From: Metallyticus violacea
Lineage: Eukaryota > Arthropoda > Insecta > Mantodea > Metallyticidae
Length of the DNA: 64,000 bases
Assembly (NCBI GenBank): GCA_030762175.1
Contig: CM060831.1
Span: 73,510,501-73,574,500 of the forward strand
Reading direction: 5' to 3'
Positions 23,181 to 34,130 of this stretch are shown piece after piece. Numbering within the stretch: position 1 is the stretch's first letter; every line of letters begins with the position of its first letter. The notes beneath the pieces are model-generated. The model worked only from the letters and a program-made list of their open reading frames with translations, was not told the DNA's origin and did no database searches. Position numbers and translations under genes: made by a program.

Positions 23181-24737
23181 AGATTAGTCTAGAGCTGATA
23201 AGTGCGCTATACAGTGTGTCCAGGAAATATGCACAAATGTTCTGATGGGACATGAGGTTACCTTCATGTGGGGAAAAAAAAAAAAAACGGAAATGCAAAG
23301 GATGAATTCTAGAGTCTTGTAAGTAATTAAATACAGGTAAATTAAAAACAGCCTTTAGGCCGTGGATTGGTGAATACGTACATTTAGTTCTACAACACAA
23401 ACACAGCTTCACGTTGACACCTGGTTCAACAGTAACTGGACTGCATTTGTTATTGATTTTGTATGAGTGTAACTGCTGTGCTGCAGGTTCTTTTTAACAT
23501 TGCCAGCATGGAAACCGCTAAGATGTGGCTAAATCTAATGTTGCTTACATTTCATCTTTTAGGAAAGTAACAAATCGCTTTGAAGAACGTGTGGTATTCG
23601 TATGCTAGCAGATGTAAATCCCCTTGCGTTTATCTTATTATTTGCAATAATTTCACGAACAATTTTACGTATTTATTCAGTTATAAAATTCTTTAAACAA
23701 ATTTTAAAATGATATTTCCGAAATTTAGTTTATAATTATATATCACACAAAGAATTTAGTTTAGGGCTTCCAGAGTGCTGATTGTTACTGTTTGTCAAGG
23801 AATGGATATTATTATGCAAATTGTGATCAAGATTTCGGATTTATGTGAAGGCCGATAATTTATTGAAACGTCTATAGTTCAATAACTTCATAATATACTC
23901 CCGAACCAATTATTGATACAGTTAGAACAGAAGTTCTGGCTAATTTTTTCCATGATCCTCGTCTCATCCGTTCCTCTCGGAAGTGCCTCGATTGGGGGCT
24001 AGGCACAAAAGACCAGTCATGAGCACGGCTCAAATACCAAAAAATATACTCCTCCGCTAGAGACAATACAATTCAAATTACTTTTCAATAAATAACATCT
24101 AATACGGGACGGTTTGAACATTCAACTCTTTGTGCCATCCTAGACGTCTCTAGATATGGACATTTGTTCAAAAGCTCAATATGTATACGCAAACTTAACA
24201 TTAGAATGCCCAATGGCGGTCAATTGACCGTTTATGATTTTCGAACACACTCATATTTTTACTGTTTTTGGAAGTATTTTTCTATGATTTGTGACTTTTA
24301 GTCCCTTTGGTTTTTTTTATTGTAGGTGTAACTTTTTTAAAAAAATTGGTAAATTTACCCTCGGTGCCGGAGGTGGTAAATTTCTTACGTAGTTTATTGA
24401 GAAGTTGTAACCCACAATAATCATCACCGCATAACAAACAGTTTCAAACTCATTGTAGCATAGCGAATAAGTTATCGTTCATAATTTTTTGTATCCGTGT
24501 CTGCAATTTTGCTTAGCTTTTCATTTGCACGTAGCTTTCATCGACTACTGTCACCATCACTCATAGGGAAGAAAACATCTAAGGCCGCTAAATGCAAAAC
24601 ATGTTAAATAGGGTTATGTAAGAAAACCAAAATCATAGACAGTTGTTCTACATGTAAAAATAATTATGTTTTTGTATAACCAAAAACTGTGCAAAAATGG
24701 CATATTAATATCTCTGAGAATGTTTAAATGTAACAAC
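23181..24737. other. AT-rich stretch, no gene seen
   Basis: TACAGTGTGTCC at 23211-23222 resembles a Tc1/mariner-type terminus but has no visible partner. A 14-bp palindrome CGGTCAATTGACCG lies at 24217-24230. No supported gene. Confidence 0.4.
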
Positions 24738-24747
24738 TTTCTGTGTA

Positions 24748-25033
24748 TATATTTTTTGAGTAGCGTTTTACGCCCGTTTTTGCTATAGAGGCACCACAGG
24801 CGGTGACACTGATGATACATGAGATGAAAGGATATATTGGGAAAGGATATTTTTTTTTAAGGAAGGAAGCGTTCCAGGCCTAAGTTTAGGTACCTACCCT
24901 GCATTTGTCAGCTTTGAAGACTGAGAAAAACCTGGAAAAAACCCCAGTCAGGGAGGACGGTCCTGGCGGAATTCGAATCCCAGACCTCCCGCTCACGAGT
25001 CCATGCCTTAACGACCTCGGCCACCCGTGGAGG
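24748..25033 (-). mobile_element. SINE-B, full-length copy
   Basis: On the minus strand it starts with CCACGGGTGGCCGAGGTCGT, then TTAAGGCATGGACTCGTGAG, and box B GATTCGAATTC near 24968, and ends at the left in CGTAAAACGCTACTCAAAAA. TTTCTGTGTA at 24738-24747 and 25034-25043 is a perfect 10-bp target-site duplication. The body matches the other SINE-B copies. Confidence 0.92.
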
Positions 25034-25043
25034 TTTCTGTGTA

Positions 25044-25329
25044 GATAAAATAGTGTTTGTATAACGTGTCTTTTTGTACAAATAATTTGTTAATACATAA
25101 CATAGAGCAAAGCCAATTCGTGTAATAAAATATTTCTGATTTTTATACTTGAAATAAAAAATAAACAACCCCCTTAACCATTTAGCCGGATATGATCTAT
25201 ATAGGACGAACAAATTATGAATGCATCATTGAATTACCAACAATTTAAATGAATAGGCACAGGAGCCTGGGGACATGAAGAGCTAAACATATGGGATACG
25301 TGAGAAAAAATCATGAACATAAAAAAATC
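25044..25329. other. AT-rich stretch, no gene seen
   Basis: No supported feature. Confidence 0.45.
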
Positions 25330-25562
25330 TGTAACCAGAAGTTAGCTGGATTCCAACCTGGTTTGCAGCTTAAAAGGCATATTGTTTCCTGAATCACTAC
25401 ATTCGTCTAGTAAGTAAGAAATTTCATCGGCCTAAGTCAGAAGACACTTAAATACATGATACTGAGTAGACACCAAGCATATACAAACTCATTCCGGAAG
25501 CTAAATGCGAACTGGATTCGAACCTGGCATCATTTCCTGTATACCATCACAGTAGGCTAGAA
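25330..25562 (-). repeat. Pair of tRNA-like segments
   Basis: Two related segments lie in the same orientation. On the minus strand both read TGT-TG-T, CAGGAAA, then CAGGTT(C/G)GAATCCAG (box-B-like, at 25514-25528 and 25348-25361 of the plus strand). They look like a dimeric or duplicated SINE head. No family body is recognised between them. Confidence 0.45.
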
Positions 25563-26223
25563 GGTGATAAGAAAAAGTTCAATATTTTTCAGAGAAAATA
25601 TTTTAAAATGTATAAGAAAGTATAATGGTCAATTAACTGCTAATGGGCGTACTTGAAGCTCGGGCGTTCTAGTATTAAATCTAAATTCGTGACATTGGAC
25701 ATTTTTTGTTTATTGAGATTTTGATAGACATTTTTTTCATGATCTGTGCTTGAATTTCGTGAACTACCAAACTCTTCGAACAGTGGAATTGTTAACAGAC
25801 ATTAAAGGAATGTCCGGCTAGTTTCAACATTTTAAAACAAATACTATTTCCCACTGTAACTGAAGGTAGATATGAAACTAGTAGTGCAATAAAATGAAAA
25901 ATACGAAGAACTGGTAAAATATTTTTATTCTGCTTTGGTCTGAAGGTAATGTTCAACAATATCTTGCAGTCATTTTTAGCTCACGAAGGCTGCTGGCACA
26001 AAAGAAACAGCTGAAAAGTGCGAATTTCCTCGTGGCTAAGCACTGTCACTCTAATTTTCATTCCTCTTCGCGCCTTGTGTGTCGACCATACACCCAAGTC
26101 CTCTTCACACATACACGCGCGTCAATCTTTCTACACTGCAAAAATCCTCTATGAGATTAAAAAAGAACAAACGAAAGCAAAAGCTCTGAGAAGAGCAGCG
26201 CATCTGTGCTTCTTCTTCTTTTT

Positions 26224-26225
26224 TT

Positions 26226-26264
<39 letters not shown>
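26224..26264. repeat. (TTTC)n microsatellite
   Basis: About ten tetranucleotide units, following a short TTC run at 26208-26220. Confidence 0.95.
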
Positions 26265-26641
26265 ATAGAATGCTCCTTGCATCTGTTTAAAGCTCGTTTC
26301 ATAAAATCTTTAAGGACATTTTTACGTTATGGACAATTTTGTGCTTCTACTCGATTATATTTTATTGAAAAACTAAATGCAACTATAATTTGCTGCTAAA
26401 AATTAAGATTAAAATGTATCTACATTCCATAAGGTTTTATACAGTATATGTATATGGAACAAATCATGATGTACAAAGTTACATTAATGATACCGGTATA
26501 AATAAATCAAACGCTTAATAATTCATATATATCATGTAAGGAAAATGTTTAAGTTACATTACAAAATGCAAAAGAGCAGTATATTTCATACTTTATATTA
26601 TAATTAATATGGAATTGGTATGCTAAACCCGAAAAATTTGG

Positions 26642-26642
<1 letters not shown>

Positions 26643-26697
<55 letters not shown>
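26643..26697. repeat. (TTA)n microsatellite
   Basis: Eighteen perfect units. Confidence 0.97.
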
Positions 26698-28700
26698 GTA
26701 AGAGTTTTTAGCAAGTTCAAATTAACAATGCACTCCAATTTCATAATATTTTATTTTTAAAAATCTTCAGCACACTGTTTCTGTATACAAACCTCAAAGT
26801 GCAACAAAGAATAAATATAATGTATAAAATGTATTGAAAAAGTTCACAGTTAATTACAATTTTATTTGGTTTGTAATTTTTTTCTTATATTTTGGTTTAA
26901 TCCTGTAAATATTGTTAAAATTGTTATGCTATGCCAGTGGCGGTTTATGGTCAGGGACATACCCCAATGGCATGGCAAAAGGTCTATTTTCTCACACTTA
27001 TATTCTGTTTCGACATTCTATCATAAAACAGCGCCATCACTTCTGGTTTAAGTGGAACTCTTCTAATTCAATTGTTAAAGACGTCTTAAACCTTCCACAG
27101 TAAATTCAGAAACAACAAGTAATTTAATGAATCTTTCAAACAGTTTACCCTTACTGTCGTAATATTACAACAAATTGTGACATGTATGTAATATCTGTAG
27201 TTTCGCCGGCCTACACAGAAACGAAATTTGCTATTTCTGTTTCATTTCTAATCTAATTCATACAAACAAGATGCATTTCTCACTTCACACGCTGTCAGCC
27301 AAGATGATTTTTCCACCCTTAAAACCATTCTTAATTTTGTGCCATCTTGCTCAATAAGCGCCTATAGCTTTCGGTTAATGAGGTCTTCCAATTAAACAGT
27401 TTAACTTAAGCGCGAAAATGCAGTCTTCAATAAAAGTGCCACTTTAATCATTACCACAAAACAAACAGTAAACCATATATTATAATTGAACAGATATATG
27501 GTTTAACATTTTGAGAAATCTCAAGTTGAAAGTAAACGTGTTCTTATATTGTACTAGAAATGGAAATAAATAATATGTGGCACAAATAATAGCAAGCCTT
27601 GAAGCAATTTATTTCGAAAACTAAAAATATCAATACCTTCTTCTGAGTAAACACTTTCTCTTATACGTTTTTACATTCAAAATTAACATTAATTCATTAA
27701 AATATGCAAATACGTATCATAAAAACTAGACAAGGAGCTAAGTTCGTAGGTTACTGGTTTTAGTTTTGGTATAACTAACTCTATACGTGCTTTCCAGATT
27801 AAGTGTCTGTAAACTTGTGGACCTAAACAGTTAGATTTTATGATAATTGTTTTAGCTTTGAGTCAGTTAAAATGATAATAAGCAATAAATTTTAAAAAGA
27901 TTATTCAAGTTATTGCTAGAAACCAATATGCTGGTATCATCAGTAAACACAGTAGTGTCAACGTTTTAATGACAATAAGGAAAACTTTAAATAAATTACA
28001 AAAGCAGTAGGTCAAAAAATGATCCCTGTCGTGTAGGATACCACAAGAAAAATCTTCCAAAAATAAAAAAGGGGATAAATGTTTCTCCCATGGAGCGATT
28101 TTATTGGTTTGATTTTTGTTAAAATTGTTTTTACTATTAAGACAGCAAAATGTATTAAATAAGTTCGTCAACTAAACTACTACCATTTTAGATACCTATT
28201 ACAAGAAGAGCAAACGGATTGAATAAGGGAAGTATATGTATAGACGCTGTATTTGTAATAGAATGTTAGGTTGAGTTGCCTGGGGGGAACCTTGCAGTTT
28301 TATCGGTAAACACATTGAGTGTACTCAAGTAAAGGGCTCCTTCTGAAGCAGTGAAAAACACACTGTAAGAAAATAAGAGCATTTTGCATAAGGTTTCAAT
28401 TTTAAGTTTATATATAAATAATTTATAACCATGTGTTTTGTGAACACAAGCGTCAACAATACACTTCTTGAATGTATTGAAGGTAAATCACATACGTTGG
28501 CACATGGACATTCTCATTCTTTAAACGGACCCTCTTTTCCTTGATTCAATGATGGTGACACCTGAATTGACTGGAGTGTCTGAAAATTTCAGTTTTAATA
28601 CCTATAAGCACTCATTATAAAGCTAAACGTTCTTTGAATATACTACACATTTTACTGTCATTATAGAGAAACTACACTCCTGCTCAAAGGCATCCATTAC

Positions 28701-29009
28701 TTAACCAACTACCAAATAGTTTTTGAGTACAATACAGGGAGCATCTAACGACCTCCCCCGATTTACAATTGGGTATTGAGGCAAAGGAATTCCAGATGCC
28801 ATTTTTCTAAATCCTTTGATTCTGAAAGGCGCGTTCGGAAATATCTTCTTTACATTGACAATAAGATTATTGACGTCACTAACGTAGCCTGTAATGTATT
28901 CCACAATTCGGTGGAGGCCGTGAGCTAAGGCTAGATGTATTATCTCAGGATAAGATATTTGCATTTCTTTGGCAGCTTTCTTCATGTAGGTAACACCGTC
29001 AGTAGTCAC
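28701..29009 (-). mobile_element. hAT-like transposase fragment
   Basis: A 102-codon frame without stops. It reads VTYMKKAAKEM, YPEIIHLALAHGLHRIVEYI and VNNLIVNVKKIFPNAPFRIK, then GIPLPQYPIVNRG. This follows the arrangement of hAT-like (CGGBP1-like) transposases in arthropods: APYMxKAGK, YPxxxHxxCLAHALHR, then the KKxFxxAPxR segment and a PxPPxPVxTRW motif. The Cys of CLAH and the Trp of TRW are missing. Only this segment of the roughly 500-700 residue protein is visible, and no termini are seen. It is probably a fragment, because the frame ends in a stop just after VVG. Confidence 0.6.
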
Positions 29010-32000
29010 TAATAAAATATTTTATTTTTAACACCTATAGACCAGATCAAAGACATGGAATGATGAAATAAAATGATTAATTATAGAACAATGGATTAAT
29101 CTACTCTAATTCTAGGTTTAGTATGATACTCAGCGAACGGTTTGCAAGGATTTTGGAGGAGTGTGTACCTGCTTAGATGCTGACAACGTACTGTTTACTT
29201 CGACATGATAGCTCCTTCTCCGTGCTAATGAAGTTATTTAAAGGGGGAATATATCCACAATTATGATATTATATATTCTGCCTACTTAAGAATATATAGT
29301 TCACACGACTCCAGTAATAAGTACTGAAATATTTTTTTCTCTCTCAGCGTATTTTACTTCAGTTCAAACACTCTTCAGGTCTGATTCTCAGCGGTTAAGA
29401 CTGAAGCCCTCTACTGTACAAGTATGAACACACTCCATTTTGAGCCTAACCGTCTCTAACTCCCATAAGATTACGTGTTCAGTTTCTGTCGTTTTACTCG
29501 ATTGTCATACAGTCAATTCCTAAAATATTTGAGTTGCTCAATGGTACCTTCTGCGTCTGCTTCTTTTTGCATTATAAGGCTGTAATTGGTTAAAACAGAA
29601 GTCGCAATTCTAAAAGTAGACCTTGTTAATAATGAATTATAAGAATTATAAGGCTTAGGGGGCTTCCTACCAAATTCAATTTAAAACAAAAACTTTAACT
29701 GGTTTAACATTTCTCTGTTCTAAATTTGTTCAATGAGAATGGCTACGACAACCAGAAACCTACACTTTAATTGGTGTGGGAAAACAAGAGATAAATGAAA
29801 TTAATTATATGCCTGAAAATTTAAACTATTCATAATCTATAGATCTGCATTTTCTATTTCTTTTCTTCCAATTATGAACATGCATTTAGTTATCTTACAG
29901 TAGCATGTTGCATTTTTTAATTATTTTTCTGCAATAGTGGCATTGCAAATGAACTACATGACTGTGGCAAACTATTTTTATGTCAAAAATATCCAAAACA
30001 TCTTCATAAATTACATACATTGATCTAATTTTTGAAAGCTATGGCAAATATATTCGAGAATAAGCTCAGAGTATACTGTAATACAGTAGTAATTTTGTAA
30101 GTATAATACACTTAGTAATAGTCACTGCTAAATACATCAGAGCCATGTTGACAAATATTTTATTAAATTTCAAAGTTATTTTGAATGCAGTTTACATGTT
30201 ATATTAAACCTTGGATGCGATATAACGTACCGCCATTCTTTCCGTGAGTTTAACAAAATGTACAACACCCAGGCATATAACTAAATTAAAATAAAAGTTT
30301 AAAAATGTTCTCCATATAAACATATGGCACAACACACAGATATCAGGTCCAAAATGGCTGCTTGTATAATAGAGGGCTTTGTTAAGACTTCCTCCCATAA
30401 GCTTGTAAACTGATTACATACATTTTTTGCACTATGCTACTCGTGTGTACTTTGCGACAGAAAAATGAATTGGATTTGCAATCAACTACGGAAATAAAGT
30501 GTAAAATTAAGAGCATGTCTCTAAAAGTAATCACAAATAGCTAGCCCATATCATTACAAAGAGATATACTAATGACTTTCACTACAAACACTTTTATTGC
30601 GTACTGAATAATTGTTACAGAATTATTGGTCAGTTAGGATTTTCCCCTTTCCTTCACGATCCATGTAACCACAGCTACAATGCCAGCATATATCTGCAAT
30701 GCTTCAAACTTGAATCTTCTCAGATTATTACGAAAACAATTCTTATATCCGATTAAATTCCGCTCCATGTAAATACAGTACAGCATTGTTTAGTGGCCGA
30801 GAAGCGCTAACAGCGATTAGTTCTGTTTTACTGCCTAGTATAAAATTCCTAATTTGATAAATTCTTGAATAACTAATATTTTATCTTAGAACCATGTTTA
30901 AATTTTGATGCACACGTTCAGCAACAGGTGTGGCTGGTGCACGATTAATTGCTTGCTTCATTTCATGCACTGGTTTTAGGACTTCAGGCATCTGAAGATT
31001 TTGATGTTTCTAAATTGTATTAGAAACACGTGAAAACTTATTCTATATAAACAGTAAAGCATTATACAATTCTTCTGTTGTAAGAATGTTTACAATCTTA
31101 GTTGCAGACATGCATTGTCATCAAAGATATTAATTTCTTTCCAAATTGTACTGTAATGTGACTAGTTGGTAGTTGAAATTCTGTGTGTTGTGGGTCGCGT
31201 GGTGGTCATATCTTGTTATTTACTCCGACTTGCGCACTCCGCCATAGCAGTAGTTCACCTTTATGTCCTTATTAGACTGCAGCAGTGGCGAAGTGTGGCT
31301 TTTTGTACAAGATAGGTTGAGACATGGAATGCCAAAAATAATTAAAAATCTAATTTGTGCGAAATATACCACAAAAATGTCCCTGTAATGTTATCATAAA
31401 AGCCATGATCTGTCAATATCAATAAAGTAAGTGACAATTAAATTAAATTGCATGAGATACCAAAAGAAGAAAGTATTCGCCCTTAAATCTGTTTGTACGT
31501 TCACTCCTTTGGTTCTTTTTCTGTGTAAATATATTAACCACTCTTGAAATGAATTATTTACGTTTTACTTAACTTTTCACCCTACATTTCTCCACAATCC
31601 TCGTTGTTAGTTGACAATTACGTAAAATGGTTATAAATAATTACCAACAATAATTACAACACAATCTGTGGTCCCTCGTAAACAAAGTAAAATGTTGTTT
31701 TATGCATATAAGTAGGTAATATTAAATGACGTTTACTGTTAAATTAATTATGTCATTCCATATTACCACAATACCACTAAAACTTACCAAATTTTAAATA
31801 GATATCGTCTGCATTCCGTTCTTTCTGTTGGGCTTCAGAATCTACACAATCCCAGAAGAGATCATACATAATCAATTGGGCGGAGACCAACCTTCACACT
31901 AATGAAAACTTCATGAAAGTACTTCTCTTTCCCTCTCCCTTACATTTACCCAGAAAATCGCTAACACGCTTGCGCAAGGCAGGCTTATCCTCAGATAATA

Positions 32001-32689
32001 CTGGTTATCCGGTACCTACGTCATAGATAGCACACGGGTTCAAATAGGGAAAATGCTTAAATTCGTCTATAAAATTATAAACATTACAGATAAAAAGTTA
32101 ATTTTGGGTAAGCTTAGCTTTGCAGCCTAAAAGAACGCTTCCTCATGGACTAAAGTACGTAAAATACTAACGGTTTATGATTAGTGCGTTCTGAGTAAGA
32201 ACATTCCGCGTGCACTAATCACCAACATTATAAAATATTATTAAGTACAATGCAAAGTGCTTGCTAGTTGTTTTTTTTTTTCCAGATTACTTTGAAACTT
32301 TATATGCTTATGTTCAGACTATTTACATTTTAAAACAAATATATTGTACAAAAGTATGTGGAAATGATTCAGCACAGACCACGATAGCCACTAACAATAT
32401 CCTACCCCAAGTATGGGAGATTCCAAGTCCAGTGTGTAAGAAATCGTCAATGAATTCGTTTCTGCTGGTCCACTAAGTAAGCTGACAATGAACAGCAACT
32501 ATGGTTACTGCAACCTTTCTAAATTGAAAGAAGCAATTGAATTTTGTAGTCTAAATAAGAGTGTCTGACAGAGGTAAATCGTCACTCACTTAAAACTTGC
32601 AATTAATCAATAGCTTCTTCAAAGAAATGCCAATGGAAAGACTTATAATAAAATAAAAACATGGTTGTCATAATGGAACTAGAAAGCTT
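29010..32689. other. Long AT-rich stretch, no gene seen
   Basis: Open frames at 30204-30398 and 32261-32476 have no recognisable domain. A GC-richer patch lies at 31190-31260. No repeat family was recognised. Confidence 0.5.
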
Positions 32690-32974
32690 GGGCTATAAAG
32701 GTCATAAAGGTCATAGAAAGATTATTAAAATATTGGTATAGAATAGGGAGACTAGAAGGGGAGAATATCATCAATCAATGTTTGGTAGCACAAGGAAAAA
32801 TTAAGGGAGAGAAACTTGGTTATCTAAAATCCAAAATATCCTACAAGAAGAGGACATGGGATCAATAAGGTACGAGGGAAAAAGATTGGGTAAAAGATTG
32901 TGGAAACAGATAACAATAAGAATTGAGGATATTGAAAAACAGGAAATATGGGCAAATCTTAACACCAAAAATCT

Positions 32975-32985
32975 CTGAAATTATA
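32975..32985 (+). repeat. SINE-C target-site duplication, left copy
   Basis: CTGAAATTATA, matched by CTGAAACCATA at 33294-33304 (9 of 11). Confidence 0.7.
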
Positions 32986-33293
32986 TCTTGTTCTTGTTCC
33001 TCTTCAACCCTGGTTTCCCGTGGACCTTCGGCTTACCGCGACGACCGCTGCGTCTTCTACCTACATCACGTGTTATCATTGGTAGAGTGCAGTATTGTAG
33101 GGGGGCACACCGCATCCCGCCAATCGGCATATCGCGGGTTACTAGAACGAAGATCGTCACCTCTCCATGAGGCAAATTCGCTATTGTCCTCATGAGGCTG
33201 GATGGACCCCTTCCAACCTTCCTAACTTAGAAAAATTCCTAAGCAGGTACCGGGAATGGAACCCTAGCTAGCCTCTAGACCAAGGAGGGGGTC
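32986..33293 (-). mobile_element. SINE-C, copy 1
   Basis: A third SINE-like family, inserted in the LINE remnant. On the minus strand it starts CTCCTTGGTCTAGAGGCTAG (box-A-like), with box-B-like GGTTCCATTCC at 33253-33263 almost directly after it. It continues with GGTACCTGCTTAGG, GGAAGGGGTCC, CTCATGAGGACAATA and GACGCAGCGGTCGTCGCGG. It ends at the left in a short GAACAA-type repeat instead of poly-A. The interval between the two boxes is shorter than in copy 2. Three overlapping open frames here are shadows of its higher GC content. Confidence 0.75.
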
Positions 33294-33304
33294 CTGAAAC
33301 CATA
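33294..33304 (+). repeat. SINE-C target-site duplication, right copy
   Basis: CTGAAACCATA, two mismatches to 32975-32985. Confidence 0.7.
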
Positions 33305-34130
33305 TAGTACACTAAAAATGTGTGGGAAAGAGAAAGATAATTTGAAATTTGTGATAAATAGAAAGGGAAAGATTGGCATGGTTTAGAAGAGGAGTAAAAT
33401 ATTTAAGTGGACTAAAAAATGGATACACTAAGGGGATATGTCCTTTGTGTGAAGAACCAGATAGTACTTGGCATTATATGTTAGAATGTAAGCAAACCAA
33501 GTTTTGGAGGGAATAGTTCCTATTGTGAAAAGTCGGAAAATTTACCAAATGAAAAATGTAAAATCTGATGAAAACATTAAGAAACTGGGAAAATACATAG
33601 GCAAGGTAAGACAAAAATTGTTATAGGAAATGTGATTGAGAAATAGTGCAGAATTGTCAGATAGTGAAAGGATGAAATGAGTGGGACGGGAGGGAATGAG
33701 ACTAGTTATCTAGCAATAGTTAAACAGGATACTTATGCACCAATAACCAGAGTGTTAGTGTGTATAAGGTTCTAAGGAATAAGAATAGAAATTTTGGCAG
33801 AATGGATTTAATTAAAAAAATTAAGGTTTATTATTGTAGGAAATATAACTTAATATTGTATTGAATGTATAAATTATTTTTAATGTTGTGTTTTGCTTTT
33901 GGTTGGATCGCAGCCCTGTCCCCTGGGTATTCCAGTAGGTAGCTGCAGATGAACCGGGGACTGGGGGGCTGAGCCATTCAAATTGGAATAAATTTTGATT
34001 GGAGTTAGTACCTTCTGGAATTGCCGAAGGCACTGTTTCTAATTGTTATATGTGAAATTAATGTTTTTATTTTGTGTTTATTTTGTTTAAAATGTGTATG
34101 TTGATGCATGGGAAATAAATACTAGTATTA

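Larger units (their letters stand above)
25563..28700. other. Long AT-rich stretch, no gene seen
   Basis: Holds a (TTTC)n array at 26224-26264 and a (TTA)n array at 26643-26697. The small open frames at 26018-26290, 26866-27103 and 27905-28171 carry no recognisable domain. Confidence 0.5.
32690..34130 (+). mobile_element. LINE 3' remnant, copy 2 (split by SINE-C)
   Basis: Broken frames on the plus strand carry the C-terminal region of a non-LTR retrotransposon. After the SINE insertion the frame reads RLAWFRRG and KYLSGLKNGYTKG, then an intact zinc motif of form CX2CX7HX4C (CPLCEEPDSTWHYMLEC) at 33439-33489, followed by KQTKFWRE and a stop. The left part (32690-32974) is interrupted by a 308-bp SINE-C flanked by a near-matching target-site duplication. 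The 3' part at 33890-34030 holds a GC-richer segment that may be 3' UTR. The relation to copy 1 is inferred from the same zinc motif and its context. Stops and missing 5' parts make it inactive. Confidence 0.7.

Noticed and set aside
24217..24230. 14-bp palindrome CGGTCAATTGACCG
   Set aside because: Considered as an operator or a piggyBac-like piece near a TTAA, but there is no second terminus or coding remnant.
32923..33195. Three overlapping open frames of 60-90 residues
   Set aside because: They lie over the GC-richer SINE-C insertion and its junction with the LINE.
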